Positions 16,466 through 26,900 of a DNA stretch of 64,000 nt are shown here, in pieces. Position 1 is the stretch's first letter. Each line of letters opens with the position of its first letter. The notes under the pieces were generated by a model. It was given only the letters and a program-made list of their open reading frames with translations. It made no database searches and was not told the origin of the DNA. Origin of the DNA: Haloferax denitrificans ATCC 35960 (lineage in GTDB: Archaea > Halobacteriota > Halobacteria > Halobacteriales > Haloferacaceae); contig NZ_AOLP01000009.1 of NCBI RefSeq assembly GCF_000337795.1, forward strand, positions 372,001 to 436,000, written 5' to 3'. A program made the position numbers and the translations under genes.

Positions 16466-19396
16466 ATGTCAATGCAGACACCCAAAGAAATCGGCAGTAT
16501 CCAGTTCGGGTTGATGGACCCGGAGACGTACCGAGACATGTCCGCGACGAAGGTCATCACCGCGGACACCTACGACGACGACGGCTACCCAATCGACATG
16601 GGTCTCATGGACCCGCGGCTGGGCGTCATCGACCCCGGTCTGCAGTGCCGCACCTGCGGCCAGCACTCCGGGTCGTGTAACGGGCACTTCGGCCACATCG
16701 AACTGGCCGCGCCCGTCATCCATGTCGGCTTCACGAAGCTCATCCGTCGCCTGCTCCGCTCGACGTGTCGAGAGTGCGGTCGCCTCTCGCTCACGCAGGA
16801 GGAGGCCGACGAGTACCGCGACAAGCTCGGTCGCACGAAGGAACTCGGCGACGACTGGAGCGACGTGATGAAGTCGGCGGTCCGGCAGGCCCGCAAGGCC
16901 CACCGCTGTCCCCACTGCGGCTCGCCCCAGCACGACATCAAACACGAGAAGCCGACGACCTACTACGAGGTCCAGAACGTGCTCGCCGGGGACTACTCCG
17001 AGCGCATCGCCGAAGCGATGCAGCCCGACCCCGACGACGAGGACGACGAGGGCGTCGACCCCGTCACTCTCGCCAACGAGACCGGTCTCGACGCCGAGCG
17101 CGTCAATCAGGTGCTCGCCGGCGAGTTCCGCCCGGTCGGCGACGACCGCAAGGCGCTCGAAAAGGCGCTCGACCTCGACCTCACGGAAGAGGACATGAAC
17201 AAGCTGATGCCCTCGGACATCCGCGACTGGTTCGAGGACATCCCGGACGATGACCTCGTCACGCTCGGCATCGACCCCGACCGGTCGCGCCCCGAGTGGA
17301 TGATTCTGACCGTCCTCCCCGTCCCGCCGGTCACGGCGCGTCCCTCCATCACGCTGGACAACGGCCAGCGCTCCGAGGACGACCTGACCCACAAGCTCGT
17401 GGACATCATCCGCATCAACCAGCGGTTCATGGAGAACCGCGAGGCGGGTGCGCCACAGCTGATTATCGAGGACCTGTGGGAACTGCTCCAGTACCACGTC
17501 ACCACGTTCATCGACAACGAGATTTCGGGCACGCCGCCGGCGCGCCACCGCTCCGGCCGCCCGCTGAAGACGCTCAGCCAGCGCCTGAAGGGCAAGGAGG
17601 GTCGCTTCCGCGGCTCCCTGTCCGGCAAGCGCGTCAACTTCTCGGCGCGTACCGTCATCTCGCCGGACCCGACGCTCTCGCTCAACGAGGTCGGCGTCCC
17701 GGACCGCGTCGCGTCCGAGATGACCCAGACGATGAACGTCACCGAGCGCAACATCGACGAGGCTCGGCAGTACGTCCGTAACGGTCCCGAGAGCCACCCC
17801 GGCGCGAACTACGTCCGTCGTCCGGACGGCCGCCGCCTGAAGGTGACAGAGAAGAACTGCGAGGAGCTCGCGGAGAAAGTCGAACTCGGCTGGGAGGTCA
17901 ACCGCCACCTCGTCGACGGCGACATCGTCATCTTCAACCGACAGCCGTCGCTCCACCGGATGTCCATCATGGCGCACGAAGTCGTCGTGATGCCGTACAA
18001 GACGTTCCGCCTGAACACCGTCGTCTGCCCGCCGTACAACGCCGACTTCGACGGCGACGAGATGAACATGCACGCCCTCCAGAACGAGGAGGCCCGTGCC
18101 GAGGCGCGCGTCCTCATGCGCGTCCAAGAGCAGATTCTCTCGCCGCGCTTCGGTGAGAACATCATCGGCGCGATTCAGGACCACATCTCGGGCACCTACC
18201 TGCTCACCCACGACAACCCCGAGTTCGTCGAGACGCAGGCGCTCGACCTGCTCCGCGCGACGCGCGTGGACACGCTCCCCGAACCCGCGGGCGAAAACGA
18301 GGACGGCCAGCCCTACTGGACCGGCCAGCAGATCTTCTCCGAGCTTCTGCCGGACGACCTGAACATGGAGTTCACCTCGAAGGTCGGCGACACGGTCACC
18401 ATCGAGGACGGCCAGCTCACGCAGGGCACCATCGACGAGGACGCCGTCGGCGCGTTCGGCGGCGAAATCGTCGACGCCCTCGCGAAGGACTACTCGAAGA
18501 CGCGCTCGCGCATCTTCATCAACGAGATTGCCTCGCTCGCGATGCGCGCCATCATGCACTTCGGGCTGTCTATCGGTATCGACGACGAGTCCATCCCGGA
18601 CGAGGCGACGGCGCAGGTCGACGAGGCCATCGACGCCGCCTACGACAAGATTCAGGAACTCATCGAAATCTACGAGGCGGGCGAACTCGAGTCCCTGCCG
18701 GGTCGCTCCGTCGACGAGACGCTGGAGATGAAGATTATGCAGCGCCTCGGCAAGGCGCGCGACTCCGCCGGCGAAATCGCGGAGGACCACTTCGAGGAGG
18801 ACAACCCCGCGGTCGTGATGTCGAAGTCCGGCGCGCGTGCGTCCATGCTCAACCTGACCCAGATGGCCGGCTGTGTCGGCCAGCAGGCGGTTCGGGGCGA
18901 GCGTATCAACCGCGGCTACGAAGGCCGCACCCTGAGCCACTACCAACCGGGTGACCTCTCGGCAGAGGCCCACGGCTTCGTCGAGAACTCCTACCGCGCC
19001 GGTCTCACGCCGCGTGAGTTCTTCTTCCACGCGATGGGTGGCCGCGAGGGGCTTGTCGACACGGCAGTCCGGACCTCGAAGTCCGGTTACCTCCAGCGTC
19101 GGCTCATTAACGCCCTCTCCGAGCTCGAAGCGCAGTACGACGGCTCCGTCCGCGACACGTCGGGGACCATCGTCCAGTTCGAGTTCGGCGAAGACGGCAC
19201 GAGCCCGGTGAAGGTCTCGTCCGACGACGAGAACCCCATCGACGTCGAGAACATCGCCGACCGCATCCTCACCTCGGAGTTCAGCTCCGCGGAGGAGAAG
19301 GAACGCTTCCTCGGCGAGCGCGAACCGCCGACCAACCTCTCCGAGCACGCCGAACCGCGTGTCGACGCCCGTGCGGGGGTCGAATCCGATGACTGA
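16466..19396 (+). CDS. rpoA1: RNA polymerase subunit A' (Rpo1N)
   Basis: A 976-aa catalytic subunit. The active-site motif [10 protein letters not shown] lies near residue 525 and binds the catalytic Mg. N-terminal zinc sites are intact: Cys-Arg-Thr-Cys-Gly with Cys-Asn-Gly-His (about 57-72) and Cys-Arg-Glu-Cys-Gly with Cys-Pro-His-Cys-Gly. The bridge-helix region [11 protein letters not shown]-(Arg)-Thr is near 855. It overlaps rpoA'' by 8 nt. A second ATG two codons inside is an alternative start. Confidence 0.98.
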   Translation: MSMQTPKEIGSIQFGLMDPETYRDMSATKVITADTYDDDGYPIDMGLMDPRLGVIDPGLQCRTCGQHSGSCNGHFGHIELAAPVIHVGFTKLIRRLLRSTCRECGRLSLTQEEADEYRDKLGRTKELGDDWSDVMKSAVRQARKAHRCPHCGSPQHDIKHEKPTTYYEVQNVLAGDYSERIAEAMQPDPDDEDDEGVDPVTLANETGLDAERVNQVLAGEFRPVGDDRKALEKALDLDLTEEDMNKLMPSDIRDWFEDIPDDDLVTLGIDPDRSRPEWMILTVLPVPPVTARPSITLDNGQRSEDDLTHKLVDIIRINQRFMENREAGAPQLIIEDLWELLQYHVTTFIDNEISGTPPARHRSGRPLKTLSQRLKGKEGRFRGSLSGKRVNFSARTVISPDPTLSLNEVGVPDRVASEMTQTMNVTERNIDEARQYVRNGPESHPGANYVRRPDGRRLKVTEKNCEELAEKVELGWEVNRHLVDGDIVIFNRQPSLHRMSIMAHEVVVMPYKTFRLNTVVCPPYNADFDGDEMNMHALQNEEARAEARVLMRVQEQILSPRFGENIIGAIQDHISGTYLLTHDNPEFVETQALDLLRATRVDTLPEPAGENEDGQPYWTGQQIFSELLPDDLNMEFTSKVGDTVTIEDGQLTQGTIDEDAVGAFGGEIVDALAKDYSKTRSRIFINEIASLAMRAIMHFGLSIGIDDESIPDEATAQVDEAIDAAYDKIQELIEIYEAGELESLPGRSVDETLEMKIMQRLGKARDSAGEIAEDHFEEDNPAVVMSKSGARASMLNLTQMAGCVGQQAVRGERINRGYEGRTLSHYQPGDLSAEAHGFVENSYRAGLTPREFFFHAMGGREGLVDTAVRTSKSGYLQRRLINALSELEAQYDGSVRDTSGTIVQFEFGEDGTSPVKVSSDDENPIDVENIADRILTSEFSSAEEKERFLGEREPPTNLSEHAEPRVDARAGVESDD

Positions 19397-20648
19397 ACAC
19401 GACGCAACCGCCGACTACGAGTTCGTCGACGACGCCGTCGTCGACATCGTCGAGACCAAAGAGCTGTCTCGCCGACTGAAGGACCGCATCTACCAGACCA
19501 TCGAGGAGCGCGAGGGCGTCACCCTCGACCAGGCCGGCGAAATCGCGCAGGCCGTCGAGGCGCGCTACCTCGACACCCGCGTCGACCCGCTCGACCCCGT
19601 CGGGACGGTCTCGGCGCAGTCCATCGGTGAGCCGGGGACGCAGATGACGATGAACACGTTCCACTACGCGGGCGTCGCCGAAATCGACGTCACGCAGGGA
19701 CTGCCGCGGCTCATCGAACTGGTGGACGCGCGGAAGACCCCCGACACGCCGATGATGACGGTGTACCTCGACGACGAGTACGCGAACAACCGCGAGCTCG
19801 CCCACCAGGTCGTCTGGAACATCGAGTCCACGAAGATTCTGGCGCTCGGCGACATCTCGACGAACGTCGCCGACATGGTCGTGCAGGTCAACCTCAACGA
19901 CGAGACGCTCCTCGAACGCTGGCCGACCTACGACGACGAAGGTGTCGTCGCAAGCGAGATTGCCGAGACTATCGAGGACGCGCTCGGCATCAAGACCCGC
20001 CGCGAGGGGACGCTCATCGAGTTCGGTCCCGAGAGCCCGAGCTACCGCCGGCTCCTCCAACTCGTCGAGGAACTGCGCGACATCGTGTTCAAGGGCATCG
20101 AGGAGGTCTCCCGCGTCGTCATCCGCAAGGAGGACAACGAGAACACCGACGGCGAGGAGTTCGTCCTCTACACCGAGGGCTCGGCGTTCGGCGACGCGCT
20201 CGCCATCGAGGGCGTCGACGCCTCCCGGACCACCTCGAACAACATCCACGAGGTGCACAAACAGCTCGGCATCGAGGCCGCCCGCGAGGCCATCATCGAC
20301 GAGACGATGAACACGCTCCGCGAGCAGGGTCTCGACGACGTGAACATCCGCCACCTGATGCTCGTCGCGGACATCATGACGAACGACGGGACCATCGAGT
20401 CCATCGGCCGTCACGGTATCTCCGGGTCGAAGGACTCCGTCCTCGCCCGCGCCGCGTTCGAGGTCACGGTCAACCACCTGCTCGACGCCGCCATCCACGG
20501 CGAGGAAGACGACCTCGACGGCGTCATCGAGAACGTCATCGTCGGCAAGCCGATCGCTATCGGCACCGGCGACGTGGACCTCCGCATGGGCTCGCTCGAC
20601 GTCGAGGACGCGGACGCCAACGCGGCACCCGAACCGTCCGACGACTGA
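19389..20648 (+). CDS. rpoA2: RNA polymerase subunit A'' (Rpo1C)
   Basis: A 419-aa C-terminal part of the A subunit with the trigger-loop region [16 protein letters not shown] near residue 78 and the C-terminal [19 protein letters not shown] block. The start overlaps the rpoA' stop by 8 nt. No intein is present. nusA follows after 2 nt, with no gene for ribosomal protein L30e between, unlike many archaea. Confidence 0.98.
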   Translation: MTEHDATADYEFVDDAVVDIVETKELSRRLKDRIYQTIEEREGVTLDQAGEIAQAVEARYLDTRVDPLDPVGTVSAQSIGEPGTQMTMNTFHYAGVAEIDVTQGLPRLIELVDARKTPDTPMMTVYLDDEYANNRELAHQVVWNIESTKILALGDISTNVADMVVQVNLNDETLLERWPTYDDEGVVASEIAETIEDALGIKTRREGTLIEFGPESPSYRRLLQLVEELRDIVFKGIEEVSRVVIRKEDNENTDGEEFVLYTEGSAFGDALAIEGVDASRTTSNNIHEVHKQLGIEAAREAIIDETMNTLREQGLDDVNIRHLMLVADIMTNDGTIESIGRHGISGSKDSVLARAAFEVTVNHLLDAAIHGEEDDLDGVIENVIVGKPIAIGTGDVDLRMGSLDVEDADANAAPEPSDD

Positions 20649-20650
20649 CG

Positions 20651-21070
20651 ATGAAAGTTACGCTGTCGGATACGGCCCGGCGCTTCATCGCGCTCTTCGA
20701 GGAGGAGACGGAGGCGACCGCCCACGACTGTCTCGTCTTCGACGACCGGGTCGTCTTCCTCGTCGCCGCGGGCGACATGGCGACGGCCATCGGCCCCGGC
20801 GGGCGGACCGTCCAGTCGGTCGAACGCCAACTCGGCCGGACGGTCGAACTGGTCGAAGACGCCGACACGCCCGAGGCGTTCGTCGCGAGCGCGCTCGCGC
20901 CGGCGGCCGTCCGACACGTGACTCTCTCGCGGCAGAACGACACCGTCGCGTACGTCGAGGTCGCCGAGGCCGACCGCGGCGTCGCCATCGGCGCGAGCGG
21001 GAAAACCATCGACACCGCCCGCGAACTGGCGCGTCGCCACTACGACATCGACGACATCCAGTTGACGTAA
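20651..21070 (+). CDS. nusA: NusA-like transcription factor
   Basis: A 139-aa archaeal NusA made of two KH domains and lacking the bacterial polymerase-binding and S1 domains. Two KH signatures are visible: Ala-Ile-Gly-Pro-Gly-Gly-Arg-Thr-Val near residue 46 and Ala-Ile-Gly-Ala-Ser-Gly-Lys-Thr-Ile near 116. Predicted RNA-binding elongation or termination factor. Last gene of the rpo block. Confidence 0.95.
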   Translation: MKVTLSDTARRFIALFEEETEATAHDCLVFDDRVVFLVAAGDMATAIGPGGRTVQSVERQLGRTVELVEDADTPEAFVASALAPAAVRHVTLSRQNDTVAYVEVAEADRGVAIGASGKTIDTARELARRHYDIDDIQLT

Positions 21071-21124
21071 CGCGGCGGTCGACTCGACCACACGTTTTTG
21101 TCCCCACCGAACGGCGAGCTACGC

Positions 21125-22018
21125 ATGTCGCCGATACGACAGTCGCTCGGGGTCGCGGTCGGGCAACTCGACCCGACGCAGTTTTCGGAGTACGAGGAGC
21201 TCGCGAGCGCGACCGCGGGGTTCGCCGCCGCGGCGGTCGCGGTCTATCTCGTCGGCCGACTTCTGATCGTCCCCGGCGTGACGCGACTCGTCAGCGCCCG
21301 GAACCGGAACAACCCGACACTGCAGTCGGCGACGGAGACCTACGCGCACGCCTTCGTCATCGTCGTCGCCGCGCTCGCCGGCGTCGTCGGCGCGGGATAC
21401 GTCTCGGTGCTCACGGACACGGCGCTCGTCGTCGCGGCGCTGACGCTCGTCGTCGGCGTCGCCGGACAGGAGGTCATCGGCGCGCTCATCAGCGGCCTCT
21501 TTCTCGTGGCCGACCCGGATTTCAACGTCGGCGACTGGATATCGTGGCCCGGCGGCGAGGGCGTCGTCGAGGCGGTCGACTTCCGGGTCACGCGCGTGCG
21601 GACGGTGAACAACGAGACCATCTCCGTGCCGAACACGGAGCTCACGACGAACGCGCTCACCCGGCCGTACGGCCGCGAACGGTACCGAATCACCGAGCGC
21701 GTCGATATCGCGTACACCGACGACGCGGAGTTGGCGCTCCGCGAACTCGTCGAGACGGCGCGGGAGGACGACCGCGTGCTGGACGAGCCGGAGCCGACCG
21801 CGCGCATCCTCGAATTCGCCGGGAGCTCGATCGGACTGCAGGCGGAGTTCTGGGTCGCCTCGCCGATGGACGTGAGCCTCGTCGACGTTCGCTCGGGGTA
21901 CCGACGGCGCGTCAAGCGGCGGTTCGACGAGGAGGGGCTGACGCTCGGGCCGGCGTCGGGACGGGAGGTCAGCGGCCGCCTCGACGTGGACCTCGTCGGG
22001 GAGCGCGGCGGCGAGTGA
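21125..22018 (+). CDS. MscS-family mechanosensitive channel
   Basis: A 297-aa membrane protein with about three N-terminal helices (residues 28-125), a pore-helix segment rich in Gly and Ala, and the MscS beta domain marked by Asn-Val-Gly-Asp-Trp-Ile, Gly-Val-Val-Glu-Ala-Val-Asp-Phe-Arg-Val-Thr and Ile-Ser-Val-Pro-Asn-Thr-Glu-Leu. Predicted to release solutes on hypo-osmotic shock. It sits between nusA and rps12, an unusual place for a channel gene. ATG 21125 is used; an in-frame start 9 codons upstream exists. Confidence 0.9.
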   Translation: MSPIRQSLGVAVGQLDPTQFSEYEELASATAGFAAAAVAVYLVGRLLIVPGVTRLVSARNRNNPTLQSATETYAHAFVIVVAALAGVVGAGYVSVLTDTALVVAALTLVVGVAGQEVIGALISGLFLVADPDFNVGDWISWPGGEGVVEAVDFRVTRVRTVNNETISVPNTELTTNALTRPYGRERYRITERVDIAYTDDAELALRELVETAREDDRVLDEPEPTARILEFAGSSIGLQAEFWVASPMDVSLVDVRSGYRRRVKRRFDEEGLTLGPASGREVSGRLDVDLVGERGGE

Positions 22019-22210
22019 GCCGGCGAACGGGGGCGAAAACGCCCGGTGTGTCGACAGTTCGCACGGAGGGGCAAAACGACACTATCTCCGGGCGGTTTAG
22101 TCGCTCTTCGACGCGGAGGGGCCGTCGTTCGAATCGGCGAAACGACCTCAGATTCCTCCTTAGGGGCCGCTAATCGCTCCTGAAGCCGTCTCGTCGGATT
22201 CGAAAAGGGA

Positions 22211-22220
22211 GGCTTAAGTA
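22211..22220 (+). promoter_or_regulatory. Promoter of rps12-rps7
   Basis: GGCTTAAGTA is centred about 30 nt before the rps12 ATG, so the transcript would start within a few nt of the start codon. The rest of 22019-22245 shows no gene. Confidence 0.5.
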
Positions 22221-22245
22221 GCTCCATCTGGAACTGTTGTTCACT

Positions 22246-22674
22246 ATGGCGAACGGCAAATACGCCGCGCGCAAGCTCAAGCAGGACCGGCAGAAGCGCC
22301 GCTGGTCCGACTCTGAGTACGCGCGCCGTGAGCGCGGTCTCGGCAAGAAGTCCGACCCGCTCGAGGGTGCCCCGCAGGGTCGCGGCATCGTCCTCGAGAA
22401 GGTCGGTATCGAAGCGAAACAGCCGAACTCGGCGATTCGGAAATGCGTCCGTGTTCAGCTCATCAAGAACGGAAAGCAGGTCACCGCCTTCTGTCCCGGT
22501 GACGGCGCGATTTCGTTCATCGACGAGCACGACGAAGTCACCATCGCCGGTATCGGTGGCGCGAAGGGTCGCGCGATGGGTGACCTTTCGGGTGTCAACT
22601 ACAAGGTCGAGAAGGTCAACGGCGTCTCGATGATCGAACTCGTCCGCGGCAACGCCGAAAAGCCGGTGCGCTAA
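22246..22674 (+). CDS. rps12: 30S ribosomal protein S12 (uS12)
   Basis: A 142-aa decoding-centre protein. The archaeal core motifs [18 protein letters not shown] and Gly-Val-Asn-Tyr-Lys-Val-Glu-Lys-Val are intact. It forms the str operon start with rps7, 2 nt downstream. Confidence 0.98.
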   Translation: MANGKYAARKLKQDRQKRRWSDSEYARRERGLGKKSDPLEGAPQGRGIVLEKVGIEAKQPNSAIRKCVRVQLIKNGKQVTAFCPGDGAISFIDEHDEVTIAGIGGAKGRAMGDLSGVNYKVEKVNGVSMIELVRGNAEKPVR

Positions 22675-22676
22675 CA

Positions 22677-23291
22677 ATGTCGGAAAGCGACGCACCCGAG
22701 CCCGAGTCCCCCGCGAGTAGCGAGGAAGCAAAGGAGAACGCGCTTCTGTTCGGCGTCTGGGACGTCTCCGAGATGGAGTACACGGACCCCAGCATGAGCC
22801 GGTACATCAAGGCGACGCCCATCGCCCACACGATGGGTCGTCACGCCTCGAAGCAGTTCCAGAAGTCCGAAATCAGCATCGTCGAGCGGCTCATCAACCG
22901 CCTGATGCAGACCGAGGACAACACGGGACACAAACAGAAGACGAGCAAAATCGTCAAGGAAGCGTTCGAAATCGTCAACGAGCGCACCGAGGAGAACCCC
23001 GTGCAGGTGCTCATCCGCGCGGTCGAGAACGCCGGTCCCCGCGAGGAGACCGTCCGCCTCAAGTACGGCGGCATCTCGGTCCCGCAGGCCGTCGACGTCG
23101 CGCCCCAGCGCCGCGTCGACGAGGCGCTGAAGTTCATCGCGCAGGGCACCCTCAGCGGCTCCTACAAGACGACGACCACCGCCGCCGAGTCGCTCGCACA
23201 ACAGCTCATCGGCGCGGCCGACTACGACGTCCAGACGTACGCTATCTCCCAGAAAGAGGAGAAAGAGCGCGTCGCCGAAGCGGCCCGGTAA
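22677..23291 (+). CDS. rps7: 30S ribosomal protein S7 (uS7)
   Basis: A 204-aa head-domain small-subunit protein that binds 16S rRNA. Recognisable blocks are Phe-Gly-Val-Trp-Asp-Val, Ser-Ile-Val-Glu-Arg-Leu-Ile-Asn-Arg-Leu-Met, Gly-Gly-Ile-Ser-Val-Pro-Gln-Ala-Val-Asp-Val-Ala-Pro-Gln-Arg-Arg-Val-Asp and the basic C-terminus. It is probably cotranscribed with rps12. A T-rich stretch at 23306-23316 marks the likely end of the transcript. Confidence 0.98.
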   Translation: MSESDAPEPESPASSEEAKENALLFGVWDVSEMEYTDPSMSRYIKATPIAHTMGRHASKQFQKSEISIVERLINRLMQTEDNTGHKQKTSKIVKEAFEIVNERTEENPVQVLIRAVENAGPREETVRLKYGGISVPQAVDVAPQRRVDEALKFIAQGTLSGSYKTTTTAAESLAQQLIGAADYDVQTYAISQKEEKERVAEAAR

Positions 23292-23305
23292 TCTCTCCGC
23301 TCTCT

Positions 23306-23316
23306 TTCGTTTTTCA
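23306..23316 (+). terminator. T-rich terminator after rps7
   Basis: CTTTCGTTTTTC lies 15-25 nt after the rps7 stop; consistent with archaeal T-tract termination before the antisense gene that follows. Confidence 0.45.
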
Positions 23317-23403
23317 CCGCGTCGAGTGGCGACGCCGTACGGCGGGCTCGCGGGCCGTTCGCCCGCTCTCTCGCGGTCGGCGCGCGGCGTTCAGGCGCGG
23401 CGT

Positions 23404-24159
23404 TCAGTCGGCGGCCATCCCCGGGTTGACGACGTAGTGTTTCACCACGTCCACGAGCGTCCGGCGGTAGTCGCTTTTCGAGGGGTCGTCGGCGAGCGTT
23501 CGGAACCGCTCTTTGAACGTGTCGAGCGACACCGACGGCGCGTCGTCGGCCGCGGCGTGCGCGAGGTCGTACAGCCGGTGATCCGGTTCGACGAGGTCGT
23601 GCCGTTCGACGAGCGCGAGGGCGAACGCGGCGTTCACGGCCGTAATCTCGGGGTCCGACCCGGCGGTGACGAGCCGGGACCCCGGCCGCCCGGACGCCTG
23701 CGGTCGGTCGGCGAGCGCCGCGGCCAGTTGCGATTCGAGGAACTGGACGAGTTTGTCCGCGGGCGCGACAGACAGCGTCAGGTCGTCGGCGTAGATGTCC
23801 TTGCAGTGGTTGGCTATCTGGTAGCAGTGCGCGAGCTTTCGGCGCTCGACGGTGCGCCCCGCGAGCGCGAGAAAGACCGCCTCGCGCGTGGACTGGTAGT
23901 GCGAGACGTGGCCCTCCTCGTTTCGGGCCATGTGCGATAGCTCGTGGAGCGCGAGCTCGCGGGCCATCGCGCTGGTGGCGGCCTGCCGGGAGATGTTGAG
24001 GACGTGGCGGTCCTGATAGTGGCCGGCCCACGTGCGGGAGTCGGGGTCGTCGCGCACGCGCACGAACACGGGGTACGAAAGCTCGAACTCGGTTTCGAAC
24101 AGGTCGGCGGCGCTCAAGAACGGGTCTGCCGGTGCGCCCCCGACGACTCGGAGGTCCAT
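23404..24159 (-). CDS. HExxH putative metallopeptidase-like protein (DUF5781-like)
   Basis: A 251-aa protein conserved in haloarchaea, as far as I recall under DUF5781. It carries His-Glu-Leu-Ser-His near residue 72, a gluzincin/minigluzincin-type zinc motif, followed by Glu-Glu-Gly-His-Val-Ser-His-Tyr-Gln. The flanking helices are amphipathic, with no signal peptide or membrane helix, so it is cytoplasmic. It lies antisense between rps7 and fusA. A TATA-like TTGATAAC about 20 nt upstream suggests a leaderless mRNA. Peptidase activity is inference from the motif alone. Confidence 0.78.
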   Translation of the reverse strand: MDLRVVGGAPADPFLSAADLFETEFELSYPVFVRVRDDPDSRTWAGHYQDRHVLNISRQAATSAMARELALHELSHMARNEEGHVSHYQSTREAVFLALAGRTVERRKLAHCYQIANHCKDIYADDLTLSVAPADKLVQFLESQLAAALADRPQASGRPGSRLVTAGSDPEITAVNAAFALALVERHDLVEPDHRLYDLAHAAADDAPSVSLDTFKERFRTLADDPSKSDYRRTLVDVVKHYVVNPGMAAD

Positions 24160-24348
24160 TCAACTTGAGAAATGTTATCAACCAACATGACTCTTGCGCC
24201 GACGCGGCGACGAGATTCGCGTCCGGCGGACAGTCTCGCCTATCGTGACAAAAATGCTCATACCCCGGCGGTAGGACGGCTGAAAATGGGAAATCCGCTC
24301 GGCAAAAACACTACTCTTTTGACCCTCCTGCCGGTAGACCCCTGTATA

Positions 24349-26532
24349 ATGGGCCGACGAAAGAAGATCGTCCAGGAATGTGAGAAACTGATGGACAAGC
24401 CGGAGCAGATCCGGAACATCGCCATCGCCGCTCACGTCGACCACGGTAAGACGACCCTCTCCGACAACCTCCTCGCGGGTGCGGGCATGATCTCCGACGA
24501 GACTGCCGGCCAGCAGCTCGCGATGGACACGAAGGAAGACGAACAGGAACGCGGCATCACCATCGACGCCGCAAACGTCTCGATGACCCACGAATGGGAA
24601 GGCGAGAACCACCTCATCAACCTCATCGACACGCCGGGCCACGTCGACTTCGGTGGCGACGTGACGCGCGCGATGCGCGCCGTCGACGGCGCGCTCGTCG
24701 TCGTCGACGCCGTCGAGGGTGCCATGCCGCAGACCGAGACGGTCCTGCGTCAGGCGCTCCGCGAGGGCGTCAAGCCGGCGCTTTTCATCAACAAGGTCGA
24801 CCGCCTCATCAACGAACTGCAGGAAGGTCCCGAGGAGATGCAGAAGCGCCTCGTCGACGTCATCTCCGACGTCAACGAGCTCATCCGCGGGATGACCGAG
24901 GAGAAGGACTACGACTGGACGGTCTCCGTCGAAGACGGGACCGTCGCCTTCGGGTCCGCCCTCTACAAGTGGGGCGTCTCCATGCCGTCGATGGAGGAGA
25001 CCGGTATCTCCTTCGGCGACATCATGGAACTCGAACGCGGTGGCGACCGCCAGGAACTCCACGAGCGCACGCCGCTTTCGGACGTCGTCCTCGACATGGT
25101 CGCGGAGCACTTCCCCGACCCGCTCGACGCCCAGCCCCGTCGTATCCCGACGGTCTGGCGCGGTGACTCCGAGTCCGACCTCGCGCGCCAGATGCGCGAA
25201 GTCGACGACGAGGGCGAAGTCGTCTTCATGGCGACCGACATCTCGATGGACCCCCACGCGGGCGAAATCGCCACGGGTCGCCTGTTCTCAGGCACCATCC
25301 GCAAGGGTCAGGAGCTCTACGTCTCCGGGACCGCGGGCAAGAACCGCGTCCAGTCCGTCGGTGTCTTCATGGGCGGCGAGCGCGAGGAACTCGACCGCGG
25401 CGTCCCCGCGGGGAACATCGCGGCCGTCACGGGTCTCCGTGACGCTATCGCCGGTTCTACCGTCTCTTCCGTCGAGATGACGCCGTTCGAGTCCATCGAG
25501 CACATCTCCGAGCCTGTCATCACGAAGTCCGTCGAGGCAGAGCGCATGGACGACCTGCCGAAGCTCATCCAGACGCTCCAGCAGGTCGCGAAGGAAGACC
25601 CGACCATCCGCATCGAGATTAACGAGGACACGGGCGAGCACCTCATCTCCGGTCAGGGCGAGCTCCACCTCGAAGTCATCACCCAGCGTATCCGCGACAA
25701 CCAGGGCATCCCGGTCCGCACCGGTGAGCCGATTGTCGTCTACCGCGAGCAGGTCCAGGGCAAGTCCCACGAGGTCGAGGGCGTCTCCCCGAACCGCCAC
25801 AACAAGTTCTACATCACGGCGGAACCCCTCTCGCAGGACATCGTCGACTCCATCAAGCTCGGCGAAATCTCGATGGACATGCCCGAACTGGAGCGCCGCG
25901 AGGCCCTCCAGGAAGCCGGCATGGACAAGGACACGTCCCAGAACGTCGAACACATCCACGGGACGAACATCCTCATCGACGACACGAAGGGTATCCAGCA
26001 CCTCAACGAGACGATGGAACTCGTCATCGAGGGCCTCGAAGAGGCGCTCGACGACGGTCCGCTCGCCGCGGAGCCCGTTCAGGGGACGCTCCTGCGCCTC
26101 CACGACGCGCGCCTCCACGAGGACACCATCCACCGCGGTCCCGCCCAGGTTATCCCTGCGACGCGTGACGCGGTCCACCGCTCGCTCATCGCGGGTCAGG
26201 TGAAGCTCCTCGAACCCATCCAGAACGTCCGCATCGACGTCGCCTCCGAATACATGGGCTCGGCCTCCGGCGAGATTCAGGGTCGCCGCGGCCGCGTCGA
26301 CGACATGTATCAGGAAGGTGACCTCATGGTCATCGAGGGCATCGCGCCCGTCGAAGAGATGATCGGCTTCTCGTCGGACATCCGTTCGGCCACGGAAGGC
26401 CGCGCCTCCTGGAACACGGAGAACGCCGGCTTCCGCGTGCTCTCGGACAACCTCCAGCGCGAGAAGATCATGGAGATTCGCGAGCGCAAGGGCATGAAGC
26501 TCGAACTCTCGCAGGCTATCGACTACATCTAA
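24349..26532 (+). CDS. fusA: Translation elongation factor aEF-2
   Basis: A 727-aa GTPase that drives ribosomal translocation. G1 is Ala-His-Val-Asp-His-Gly-Lys-Thr-Thr (28-36), G3 Asp-Thr-Pro-Gly-His, G4 Asn-Lys-Val-Asp. The diphthamide loop [12 protein letters not shown] places the modified histidine at about residue 595. ATG 24349 begins at the family's Met-Gly-Arg-Arg-Lys-Lys; a longer in-frame start is rejected because it is not EF-2-like and precedes the T-rich promoter element near 24317. Confidence 0.98.
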   Translation: MGRRKKIVQECEKLMDKPEQIRNIAIAAHVDHGKTTLSDNLLAGAGMISDETAGQQLAMDTKEDEQERGITIDAANVSMTHEWEGENHLINLIDTPGHVDFGGDVTRAMRAVDGALVVVDAVEGAMPQTETVLRQALREGVKPALFINKVDRLINELQEGPEEMQKRLVDVISDVNELIRGMTEEKDYDWTVSVEDGTVAFGSALYKWGVSMPSMEETGISFGDIMELERGGDRQELHERTPLSDVVLDMVAEHFPDPLDAQPRRIPTVWRGDSESDLARQMREVDDEGEVVFMATDISMDPHAGEIATGRLFSGTIRKGQELYVSGTAGKNRVQSVGVFMGGEREELDRGVPAGNIAAVTGLRDAIAGSTVSSVEMTPFESIEHISEPVITKSVEAERMDDLPKLIQTLQQVAKEDPTIRIEINEDTGEHLISGQGELHLEVITQRIRDNQGIPVRTGEPIVVYREQVQGKSHEVEGVSPNRHNKFYITAEPLSQDIVDSIKLGEISMDMPELERREALQEAGMDKDTSQNVEHIHGTNILIDDTKGIQHLNETMELVIEGLEEALDDGPLAAEPVQGTLLRLHDARLHEDTIHRGPAQVIPATRDAVHRSLIAGQVKLLEPIQNVRIDVASEYMGSASGEIQGRRGRVDDMYQEGDLMVIEGIAPVEEMIGFSSDIRSATEGRASWNTENAGFRVLSDNLQREKIMEIRERKGMKLELSQAIDYI

Positions 26533-26549
26533 GCGCGACCCTTCGCGCC

Positions 26550-26566
26550 TTCTTTCGATTTTTCAC
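26550..26566 (+). terminator. T-rich terminator after fusA
   Basis: Pyrimidine-rich CTTCTTTCGATTTTTC follows the fusA stop by about 20 nt. The remaining stretch to 26760 shows no convincing gene on either strand. Confidence 0.45.
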
Positions 26567-26761
26567 CCGGACAGCGATAGCCCCGGTTCGTCGGCCCCTC
26601 CCCGCGCCGCCGGGTGTCCCTCCGTTTCGCCTCCGGCCCCATTACGGCTCAGTTCGCTTCGGCGGAGCCACCACGGCGTGCCGCCTCGACTCGCGGGCGT
26701 CACCGCCTGTGACATATGCCAGCACGCCCTCGGCGTCGGCAAACCGTGTCGCCTGCGAAGG

Positions 26762-26768
26762 CTTATAC
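26762..26768 (+). promoter_or_regulatory. TATA box of the small-ORF/ACT/hom operon
   Basis: CTTATAC is centred about 28 nt upstream of ATG 26793, the spacing expected for a leaderless mRNA beginning at that codon. Confidence 0.55.
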
Positions 26769-26792
26769 CGCGTGGCCGAATCACGGGTAGAT

Positions 26793-26900
26793 ATGCGTAA
26801 GGGCACGTCTCTCGACTCCTGGCGCGACGACGCGAAACCACGACAAAGCCGCGCGTCGCGGACAACAGCGTCGGGACGGCCCGCGGGGGTGGGGCGATGA
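26793..26900 (+). CDS. 35-aa leader ORF upstream of ACT/hom
   Basis: A small, strongly basic frame (8 Arg, 2 Lys) with 3 Thr and 5 Ser. Its ATG sits where transcription from the TATA at 26762 should begin, and its stop overlaps the ATG of the ACT-domain gene (ATGA, 26897-26900), the same coupling used between the ACT and hom genes. It is either a true small protein or a translated leader controlling threonine-pathway genes. The basic composition is unusual for a halophile. Comparative conservation is unknown to me. Confidence 0.5.
   Translation: MRKGTSLDSWRDDAKPRQSRASRTTASGRPAGVGR

Noticed and set aside
16469..19348. 959-codon minus-strand open frame opposite rpoA'
   Set aside because: High GC and Asp/Glu/Arg codon bias remove stops from antisense frames; the sense strand is a full RNA polymerase subunit.
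26642..26770. Short minus-strand peptide frame near the hom promoter
   Set aside because: No suitable start codon and it would overlap the promoter; not supported.
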